Position numbers and translations under genes: made by a program. This document shows positions 55,434 through 64,000 of a stretch of 64,000 nt of DNA, piece after piece; position 1 is the first letter of the stretch; each line of letters begins with the position of its first letter. The notes under the pieces were generated by a model. The model had not been told where the DNA came from. It searched no databases and saw only the letters and a program-made list of their open reading frames with translations. This stretch comes from Oegoconia quadripuncta (Eukaryota; Arthropoda; Insecta; Lepidoptera; Autostichidae): NCBI GenBank assembly GCA_949316235.1, contig OX438743.1, positions 40,145,242-40,209,241 of the forward strand, in the 5' to 3' direction.

Positions 55434-56611
55434 TAATAGAATAGAATAGAATAGAATAGAATAGAATAGAATAGAATAGAATAGAATAGAATAGAATAGA
55501 ATAGAATAGAATAGAATAGAATAGAATAGAATAGAATAGAATAGAATAGAATAGAATAGAATAGAATAGAATAGAATAGAATAGAATAGAATAGAATAGA
55601 ATAGAATAGAATAGAATAGAATAGAATAGAATAGAATAGAATAGAATAGAATAGAATAGAATAGAATAGAATAGAATAGAATAGAATAGAATAGAATAGA
55701 ATAGAATAGAATAGAATAGAATAGAATAGAATAGAATAGAATAGAATAGAATAGAATAGAATAGAATAGAATAGAATAGAATAGAATAGAATAGAATAGA
55801 ATAGAATAGAATAGAATAGAATAGAATAGAATAGAATAGAATAGAATAGAATAGAATAGAATAGAATAGAATAGAATAGAATAGAATAGAATAGAATAGA
55901 ATAGAATAGAATAGAATAGAATAGAATAGAATAGAATAGAATAGAATAGAATAGAATAGAATAGAATAGAATAGAATAGAATAGAATAGAATAGAATAGA
56001 ATAGAATAGAATAGAATAGAATAGAATAGAATAGAATAGAATAGAATAGAATAGAATAGAATAGAATAGAATAGAATAGAATAGAATAGAATAGAATAGA
56101 ATAGAATAGAATAGAATAGAATAGAATAGAATAGAATAGAATAGAATAGAATAGAATAGAATAGAATAGAATAGAATAGAATAGAATAGAATAGAATAGA
56201 ATAGAATAGAATAGAATAGAATAGAATAGAATAGAATAGAATAGAATAGAATAGAATAGAATAGAATAGAATAGAATAGAATAGAATAGAATAGAATAGA
56301 ATAGAATAGAATAGAATAGAATAGAATAGAATAGAATAGAATAGAATAGAATAGAATAGAATAGAATAGAATAGAATAGAATAGAATAGAATAGAATAGA
56401 ATAGAATAGAATAGAATAGAATAGAATAGAATAGAATAGAATAGAATAGAATAGAATAGAATAGAATAGAATAGAATAGAATAGAATAGAATAGAATAGA
56501 ATAGAATAGAATAGAATAGAATAGAATAGAATAGAATAGAATAGAATAGAATAGAATAGAATAGAATAGAATAGAATAGAATAGAATAGAATAGAATAGA
56601 ATAGAATAGAA
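55434..56611. repeat. (AATAG)n pentanucleotide microsatellite, ~235 copies
   Basis: An essentially uninterrupted pentanucleotide array of about 1.18 kb. Because 5 is not a multiple of 3 and no stop arises, the minus strand is open in all frames as a YSILF repeat. That is not a gene. Confidence 0.97.
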
Positions 56612-57109
56612 AGCGTTTATTTGACACACTATAAGCATTTATACTTAGATTGCAGCAGTTGTTTTTGGTTTTAACCAACAAATACATTAAATATTAATTT
56701 GTTTGTTCACAAAGTAAATGCTACTTGAGCCTTTTTCATACAATAAAATACAAATTTGGATTATTATTTCTATATCGTCTTCTATCGATTCTGTCATCAA
56801 AAAAAAATTAAATAAACTAAATATAATTTAATTTCCTTCAAAAATAAGAGGTGGGGTTTTACAGTAACTGCCGAACATCAAAATTGTATTAACAGTCAAC
56901 CTGCACATGAAAAGAGCTCTGTTCAATTTCTTTTTAATATGTGATTTAGCCCAGAAATTAAAAAATATTTCATGTGAAACCATGAAATAATATTCCATTT
57001 TCCAAATAAAAAACAAATTTGGATAGAGCTTCGAAAATCGCAGGAATTGGTACATATGAAACTTTAATGCTGTCGACAAATAGAAGGTGAGTGATAATTG
57101 ATAACTCGC

Positions 57110-57450
57110 CATTGATGTTGATGCCGAATTCTTGCCATTACAGGAGTTGAAGGCGTCTTCCAGCTCGGCAGTGAACAGTTTCGAATAGATAACGTCACTT
57201 GGCTACATGCCGCTTTGCAGTGGAATCGCTCTCGTGCTCTGATCCTGTACTCGAACCTACATTATTGTAGCGTTGCTGTACAAACACTTCACCGTACCGA
57301 TATGGCACCGTTGGAGAGACTGCAGCACCAACCAGGTCTCTGTCGAATCAAAGGATTTCTCATAGCCCACAAACGCTAGGCATAGTGACAAGTTGTATTT
57401 ATCGGTCTTCTGTGTAATCCTCGAAAACAGTCCTGTAGGTAGACATAGCT
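57110..57450 (-). pseudogene. LINE reverse-transcriptase fragment
   Basis: Minus strand shows RITQKTDKYNLSLCLAFVGY, then EKSFDS, VRVQDQSTRAIPLQ and KLFTAELEDAFN, in shifting frames. This is the F/Y-D-ExAFD to PQ-x-x-VL region of an RTE/R1-like reverse transcriptase. Degraded. Confidence 0.65.
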
Positions 57451-57760
57451 CAGAAGCGAGATGGGATTTAGTAATTTAATAGGGTGTTATAACCTTTTGT
57501 AAAAAAACAATCCAGCGTTAAGCCGTCGAGCAATACGGAATTGAAAATCTTGGACGTTAACTGACTTTTTTGAACGAAAACTAGTGAAAACATACTTTTC
57601 GCTTCAATATTCTTTATAAAAAAAGTGAAGTTATTCAGCTATTAGTTTATTACACCTTAAAATAGAGTACCTATATTAAAAATAGATATATATATATTTA
57701 TTTATTTATCATTTATTGCACACAAGAAAAAAACATACAGATACAACATAATAGAGATAT

Positions 57761-58194
57761 ATTAGGTTTTTACCTATGAAATTGGAGATTTTTTTTCGTT
57801 AATCATAATGTACCAACTCCTACGATTCTATAGCTATTTCCAAATTTGTTTTTGTTTTTGGAATGTAGAATATATTTTCAAGGTTTCACATGAAATATTT
57901 TTTAATGTCTGAGCTAAATCACATAAAAAAAAACTTGAACAAGGCTCTTTGAAGCTCATGAGCTTCCCATATTATTTCTTAGATCCGCAGAAACTTTTAT
58001 AAAGTGGTTACTTTTAAAAATTAACACTGCCTACATTTAACTTAATGTTATCCGATAATGCACACAAAGTTTAGCTAAATTTGGATTTGCCGTTCCCAAA
58101 AAAAAATCAAAATGTCTGTATGGAGAAAACAGTCTTACTGAAATCCTTCATACAAAACGCCAATTTCATAGGTAAGGACCTAATATGTATATCA
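57761..58194 (-). mobile_element. MITE family M1, copy 2
   Basis: Inverted copy of 16245-16668. Shared blocks include AATTTGGATTTGCCGTTCCC and GGAGAAAACAGTCTTA. Confidence 0.78.
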
Positions 58195-59039
58195 AACACA
58201 TTAGATTTGTAGAACATATTGTTTTCACGTCACAAATCAGGCGACTCCGCTAACTGAACGAAAACCAGCGCAATGACCCTATTTACGTTTTGTCATGTTT
58301 GTCAAGTTTTCAATTTTAATTGAGATGTTATTAAATCCCTCCCTGTGCCATGAATCATGAGTTCATGACCTAATCGTTAACATAACTCATAACGGTTTGT
58401 TTTTTTTCTTCTATGATTTCGTTTAATTTCAACGCCACGCTCGGGATGCGGGGTGAGGAGTGAGGTGTCGATGGAATTGAAGTGGATACCTTTGACACGA
58501 AAAGCTGTCGCATAACAATTCAGTCTATTAGGTTTCTCGTAAAGTGTAACTCGTGGTTGACCTTTGAACTATTTCTCTATACATATCTCTTGTTTAATTC
58601 CATTGTTTTAATCATAAATTCAAATATTTGGCAAAACTTACATAAATTACGTCATTAACCCTGTTTAACAAGAAACCTGAACAGTGTCATAAAGTTCTCG
58701 CGTTCGTTAACTAGTTAACTTAATTGTGAAGCATACGTTAAAGTAAATAGTTAGATTTATAATTTAAAAATGAGTGAGATCGACGAATCTGAAAGTGAGA
58801 AATGCTTTTGCATGAGACTGGAATTGGGATGTCTCCTTGTTGGAATTTTACACTTGGTAAGTGTTAGTTAGTTAGCAAGTACATACACATAACATCAGAT
58901 TTGTTCCAAATAGTTCAGAGATATCCCAACATATGAAATTGGGTGTTCCATTGAAACAATATCCACTGTTTAACACTCGAAATACAGAAATGCGCACGTG
59001 TCAGAGGGCCCATCGCCGTTGAAACGTGCAACTCGACTG

Positions 59040-59250
59040 CCCAAGAAAAAAAGGGTAATGTTTTTCGAATGTATGTATGTATGCCCGTTCCTTTGGCGCC
59101 TCCTATAGCCTAAACGGCTTGACCGATTTCGAAGTGCATGGTGTCGTCAGATTCGTCTTGGTACTGGAGTGTCGTAGGATACATTTTATGGTAAACAAAA
59201 ATCCAACATGGCGTACCTACGCAAATACAAAATATGGTGTAGTAGACAAA
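59040..59250 (+). repeat. repeat family F, longest copy
   Basis: CCTAAACGGCTTGACCGATT, GAAGTGCATGGTGTCGTCAG, AAATCCAACATGGCG. The start includes an ATGT run. Confidence 0.68.
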
Positions 59251-59279
59251 GGACCTATTCGCAAAATGACTTCCAGTCG

Positions 59280-59355
59280 TTTTTGGACCTATTCATGAAA
59301 TACCCTATTCTTGAAATACCCTATTCTTGAAATACCCTATTCGTGAAATACCCTA
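59280..59355. repeat. 17-bp tandem repeat, ~4 units
   Basis: The unit ACCCTATTCTTGAAATA recurs about four times with a C/T or G/T change. Confidence 0.85.
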
Positions 59356-59620
59356 CTTTGCTAAAGTCTTATTCGTGATAGCAGCCGTTTTGATTTTAAA
59401 ATACTGAAATAGTTGTTAGTATTTTTAATGATTCGTCAAAGAAAAAGAAGAAAGAGATAGACTGGATATTCCATGTCCATGCATTTTTTCTAAACAGTCA
59501 CAAATTACCTAATAGTCGTTGGCAAGTCTTTGGCACGTCTAATGGTGGTTTTAAATTTAATTAAAGGCAAGTTATGACTGTCGTCCGGAACCTTATTATA
59601 AAAGCGTAAATGCCTACACT

Positions 59621-59778
59621 GGTGTCGATTCGGATGTACACCAACTAAATTAAACTAAACTAAAACCAGTTTTAAAGTAGTAATGCCTCTTTCACCCTGG
59701 AACAGTACGATGCGACGGCACCACTCCAAAACTGGTCTTAGTTTTGTTTAGTTGGTGTGCATCCGAATCGACACCATT
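59621..59778. mobile_element. MITE with ~50-bp inverted ends (158 bp)
   Basis: Ends TGGTGTCGATTCGGATGTAC and its inverse. The arms continue through CACCAACTAAA...AAAACCAGTTTT. The short interior is unique. Confidence 0.83.
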
Positions 59779-59938
59779 GTCCCTTGAATAACTATTGGCT
59801 TTGTGTAACAAATTTAGTTTTTTACCATAAATTTATTTTATGATAAAAAATCTTCACAAAATAGGTCAGTTTTGGGGTGTTCTGTAAATGCCGTCTGCGT
59901 TAGAGCAACTTCTAAATTTCTTGCTCATTCTTCTCTGA

Positions 59939-59972
59939 GGAGTCTGCCTTGTCTTTCACAAGGCAGACTCCC
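59939..59972. repeat. perfect hairpin, 14-bp arms
   Basis: GGAGTCTGCCTTGT and its inverse flank a 5- to 6-base loop. It lies inside a LINE-3'UTR-like stretch (59810-60040). Confidence 0.8.
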
Positions 59973-60199
59973 GATAATTATATGTCATGACGGTTTCAAA
60001 TGTTATTTTTATAACTTACGAAATAAAACTTTTTGCGTTTATTAACTTCAAGGTACTCGTTAACAATAACAGGTACACAAGTTACAGGTAACAAGGTAGG
60101 CCTTTGTTGTCTCATACATAATACAGACCAGTGACGCAAAAGCTCATGGGTTTTATAGGTAGGCATTGATTTATATACTATACGATATACGAAGTAATA

Positions 60200-60641
60200 T
60201 ACCGGATGAGTTTTTTTTTACCGTAAGGAAAAAAATAGGGCATATTGGGCAAGTGAAATAGAAGGTATTGGCATAGGTAGTTTAATTTTTTTTTCAAAAC
60301 CATCATTGTTAAACGTCAAAACGTTAATTGTATCATTTGACGGTCGCGTTTATAGCCTATTCCACATAATTTCATCATTAAATTAAATAAATAAAGAAAA
60401 TTTGGAGTTAATATGATTTCCAAATTAAATTCGCACGATAGAAATCCTACGAATCGGGATCGCATATCAATTTACGGCCGGGGCGATACGTTTTTGAAAA
60501 AGAAAAATGAAACTACCTATGCCAATAACTTCTATTTCACTTACCTAATATGCCCTATTTTTAACCGACTTCAAAAAAGGGGGAGGTTCTGTATTCGGGG
60601 CGTATTTTTTTTTCCTTACGGTAAAAAAACTCATTCGGTAT
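60200..60641. mobile_element. MITE family M3, copy 1
   Basis: Inverted ends TACCGGATGAGTTTTTTTTT / ACTCATTCGGTA, with subterminal inverted blocks CCTTACGG and GGCATATT. The right arm is interrupted by an extra segment of about 50 bp (ACCGACTTCAAAAAAGGGGG). Confidence 0.78.
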
Positions 60642-60814
60642 AAGTCTATGTAGGTAGGTTATGTAGCTACCTACATTAGTGAAGTCATTATAATCTTATG
60701 TCTATATATAACATGAATAATTACCTCGTCCATTGTCCTGTTATTCATACAATTTAATACCTAACTAGGTTGGTAACAGAATCGATAAACAATTAATAAC
60801 CAAAACGATAGCGT

Positions 60815-61005
60815 ATTTAGCATTTCGCAGGCACCATGTTGAATTTTTTTTACAGTAAAACAATCCAGGTATCAAGACGAATCTTACGACACCATGCACT
60901 TCGAAATCGTTCAAGCAGTTTAGGCTACAGGAAGCGCCAAAGGAACGGGCATATATACATACATTCGAAAAACATTACCCTCCTTTCTTGGGCAGTCAGG
61001 TAAGA
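60815..61005 (-). repeat. repeat family F, inverted copy
   Basis: GACACCATGCACTTCGAAAT and GGAAGCGCCAAAGGAACGGG, the inverse of the 59040 copy. Confidence 0.67.
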
Positions 61006-61252
61006 AAAGAGGTCTACTTCTCATTACGTTGTCATTTAAACCTACATAATTAGGTATAAGTAAAGTTCGTCAGGTTTCTTAATTTTATTGCGATCTCGAA
61101 CTAATATTGTAATACCTACTTAACTTAATGTTATCCGATAATATACACTCAAAGTATAACTAAATTTGGATTTGTCGTTCCCAAAAAAATTCAAAAATGT
61201 TTGTATGGAGAAAACAGTCTTAATGAAATTCTTCATACAATTTCATAGGTAA

Positions 61253-61425
61253 CCTAATATTATTAATGCGACAGTTTGGATGTTTGATGAACGGATTTGG
61301 ATGAAATTTGGTATACAGATAGAATATACCCTGGATTAAGACATAGGATATATTTCATCCCGATAAAGTGAGTAGTTCGACCGGGATAAACAAATTTCCG
61401 CGATAAAGTTATTCATTATAGTGTA
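61253..61425 (+). repeat. repeat family H, copy 6
   Basis: GATGAAATTTGGTATACAGA and ATCCCGATAAAGTGAGTAGT. Confidence 0.63.
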
Positions 61426-61442
61426 CATTATAAGGCCTGTAT

Positions 61443-61552
61443 TTCAGAAAGTTGTTCAAGCATAGATCTGCGCTTGAGCATAGTTAAAAAGAGGTCTCTT
61501 TTTAACTGTCCTCAAGCAGAGATCTCTGCTTGTGTAACATTCTGTAATGCGG
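61443..61552. repeat. foldback element, ~110 bp
   Basis: TTAAAAAGAG / CTCTTTTTAA at the centre and TTCAAGC...GAGATCT blocks outward form an imperfect hairpin ending TTTCAGAA / TTCTGTAA. Confidence 0.6.
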
Positions 61553-62470
61553 GCCTAAAACACTGTTGTCTTTTGCGCGGGAGCATGATATTTTTATATG
61601 GCGACCGCTGGGTGTCGCTGTTCAATTTTGAAACCCGCTATCGTTGTGTTCTTTGAGATTGCTTAGTTTCATATTCAATTATTCGCTTGCACATGGTAGG
61701 ATAGCTCTTACAAAAGGCAAAAAACGAGCGCCTCTTAACAAAATTGGTACAATTATTTTTAAATTAATGTAGCTCGGCTTTTTGGCGGGAACTCGGCGAG
61801 TGAAGTAGCATTTTTCTTTATAAGTCTTAAAATTTGTGCATTCTAACTTTTGAAGCTTAATAATGGCAGAATATTGTGCAGCAAACGTTAGTGTTGGTGT
61901 ACAGGTGAAGGGAAGAGTAAATTAAAGTGCGTAACGGAGCTTTCGGGTTCCCACAAGAAGCCGCCAAAATCTTTTGTAAAGCATTCTGCCACTTTACTGA
62001 AGAATGACTTGACCGTGACTAGACTCTGTATACGACGAATTACTTGTTTTGATTGAGACTGACCTATAAACTGAAGAAATAAGATAAATAAAAATTTTCA
62101 CTCGAAACTGGCAGTAATGTCCCTCGACAATGAGGTTGACTGGTTGCCATCCTCAAAAATAAGAAGAAGAATGTAGCTCATCTGCACAATATAAATCAAG
62201 TAAAACTAAACATGCATAATGTTAAACAAAACAAAACAATTAAAGGAACATATTACATTATGTATAACTATGTTACATTATTTATCGTGTTCAAGATGAC
62301 CTACTTATGTTAATTCAAATATTACTTAAAATTTTAATTGTTTTTCAAAAGTGGAAAGTTTTTTGGGGTCCTATTGTATACCTACTTGCATAGACTTCGA
62401 GTGTGGACCTTACCTACTAGTGTTGTGGGCGGAAGCTTTAATTTGTTTTGTGTTTGGTTTGTTTCGTGTA
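61553..62470. other. intergenic, no gene found
   Basis: No recognisable coding sequence or complete repeat. Confidence 0.5.
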
Positions 62471-62985
62471 TACCGGATGAGTTTTTTACCGTAAGGAAAA
62501 AAAATAGGGCATATTAGGTAACTGAAATAGAAGGTATTGGCATAGGTAGTTTAATTTATTTTTTCTTCAAAACCATAAAATATAATAAAACGTTGTGGCA
62601 TTTAACGGCCGCGTATGCGGTAAGCGATGAGGCTCAGTGTGTTGCGTATAAACCTTGAATAGGTTTCTGTGGCGCACTTTTGTATTGTGTTAAACCTTTT
62701 TCATATAAGTATAATGAATAAATAATAATAAAAAAAAAAAATGTAACCTATTACACATAATTACATCATTAAATCAAATAAATTTAAAAAACTTCGAGAA
62801 ATATATGAGTTCCAATTAAAAATAGCAAGATAGGAAACCCGCCAGTCGCATTATCAATCTCCGGCAGGCGCGAGGGTTGATGATGTTTTGAAAAAAGAAA
62901 ATTAAACGACGTACGCCAATAACTTCTATTTCATTTACCTAATATGTCCTATTTTTTCCTTACGGTAAATAAAACATCACCGGTA
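62471..62985. mobile_element. MITE family M3, copy 2
   Basis: Same ends as the copy at 60200 (TACCGGATGAGTTTTTTACC; TCACCGGTA). The left half is nearly identical; the right arm lacks the extra segment. A different insert with a poly-A run lies at about 62600-62740. Confidence 0.78.
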
Positions 62986-63129
62986 TATTTACATAGGGGA
63001 ATAGAGAGGCACATGTTTTGTTTAAGTTATTATTCCAATATTTTTTTAAGACATTGACAGGGCCCCGCCGTCTTAAACTAGGCCGGGGCCCTTGGGCACA
63101 CAAGAATTTGGGGCCCTTTTGGAAAGTAA

Positions 63130-63372
63130 GTTTGGTTGGTGGTAGGGCATTTTAAATGTCCGCCTGGCTAGCTACCACCATCTTATCTAAATCTGCCGCC
63201 AAGCAGCAATGTTAATAGCATAGTTGTGTTCCGGTTGTCAAAGATAAGATAGCCAGTCCCCCAAATGTGTTGGGGTTTCCGGGTCAATACGCTTCCACCT
63301 TCGACCTCATCTTCACTTATCATCAGGTGTGATTGAGGTCAAGTACAAACCCGTTGGGCATAAAAAAAAAGT
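63130..63372 (+). mobile_element. SINE family C, body and tail
   Basis: GGTTGGTGGTAGGGCATTTT through CAAACCCGTTGGGCATAAAA. The head is missing; the flanks share a GGGGCCC-rich repeat (63061-63120 and 63655-63695), so it probably inserted there. Confidence 0.8.
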
Positions 63373-64000
63373 AAAAAAAGCGAATTATAATAAATTTTTT
63401 TAACTAAGTATGACCATATAATATAGGTAATTAAATACAGTATGATGTAATATGTCATTAATGATATTAGAATGCTGCTGGTTTTTTGGTTACGATTACG
63501 ATAACGGTTTCTTTTGGGATTTCTGTTGAGCAAAATCTTCTATTATATCCTTAGTCATTTTTTTGGAGGATATCACTTTCTATGCACACATTTCTATATA
63601 CATTGACAAATTACTCAGTTTTGAGAATAAATGTGTGAGAGAAATTTTCGGTCCTTCGGGGCCCCCTGAGAATGGGGGCCCTGGGCACAGGCCCCGTGTG
63701 GGCTTATGGTGAAGACGGTACTACACATTGATATTTATTTTTGAATATTTTTCATCGAGACATATCATTTGATGTGAGGTGCTGGAATTATTTGTTGTCA
63801 ATTGTGATAAAATAGCGTCCACCATATTGGATTTATCATGATGTTATATCCTACGATACTCCCGGGCCTTATACTTTTCTAAGGACACCTCACTTGTCCA
63901 AATTGGCTAAAGCTGTAGGTGATAACGTACATGAAGACGCGTTGAATACATTACCCGCCTCTTGTCTTCGCCGTGGGTTAAAAGTGATTTATTGAAATTC
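63373..64000. other. intergenic to window end, no gene found
   Basis: AT-rich. A weak relative of repeat family F (CACCATATTGGATTTATCAT) lies near 63820-63840. Confidence 0.5.

Noticed and set aside
55398..56687. Open frames of 400-430 codons made of repeated YSILF on the minus strand
   Set aside because: They are read-through of the (AATAG)n microsatellite, which cannot generate a stop; no real gene.

Overview
This window looks like nuclear DNA from a moth or butterfly. It is AT-rich and packed with short interspersed repeats. It holds tRNA-headed SINEs, a SINE whose head resembles 5S rRNA, jockey-type and other LINE fragments, Tc1/mariner elements with long terminal inverted repeats, and many MITEs. 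Host genes are split by GT/AG introns. No bacterial or viral genes are seen. The species cannot be named from sequence alone.

Two host genes are readable. The main one is an aldehyde oxidase (xanthine dehydrogenase/molybdo-flavoenzyme family) on the minus strand. It runs from ATG at 42160 to about 3428, in 22 exons over roughly 38.7 kb. I rebuilt every junction by hand. All join in phase, giving about 1,242 residues with both 2Fe-2S clusters, the FAD domain and the molybdopterin domains. The end of the protein is uncertain: the last exon either stops at 3428 or is spliced at 3435 to an exon I could not find. The second gene is a two-exon CYP3-clan (CYP6-like) cytochrome P450 on the plus strand (5949-9125, 502 aa). 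It lies wholly inside the 9.4-kb last detected intron of the aldehyde oxidase, in opposite orientation. The P450 intron itself carries an internally deleted mariner-like element and SINE pieces.

Layout: 1-3.4 kb is non-coding with SINEs. 3.4-42.2 kb is the aldehyde oxidase with the nested P450. Its introns hold an apparently intact long-TIR Tc1/mariner transposon (21500-23623), several SINE families, LINE fossils, and a minisatellite of about 20 units (40470-41290) whose unit matches part of the 5S-like SINE. 42.2-64 kb has no host gene that I can support. It holds a composite element (43911-48950) with about 45-bp terminal inverted repeats and iteron-like repeats at an exact 43-bp spacing in both arms, split by a 5'-truncated jockey-type LINE. 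It also holds other LINE fragments, a pure pentanucleotide array of about 1.18 kb (55434-56611) and several MITE pairs.

Both host genes encode oxidative enzymes. Aldehyde oxidases convert aldehydes to acids and CYP3-clan P450s oxidise xenobiotics. Joint action in detoxification or odorant turnover is inference only.
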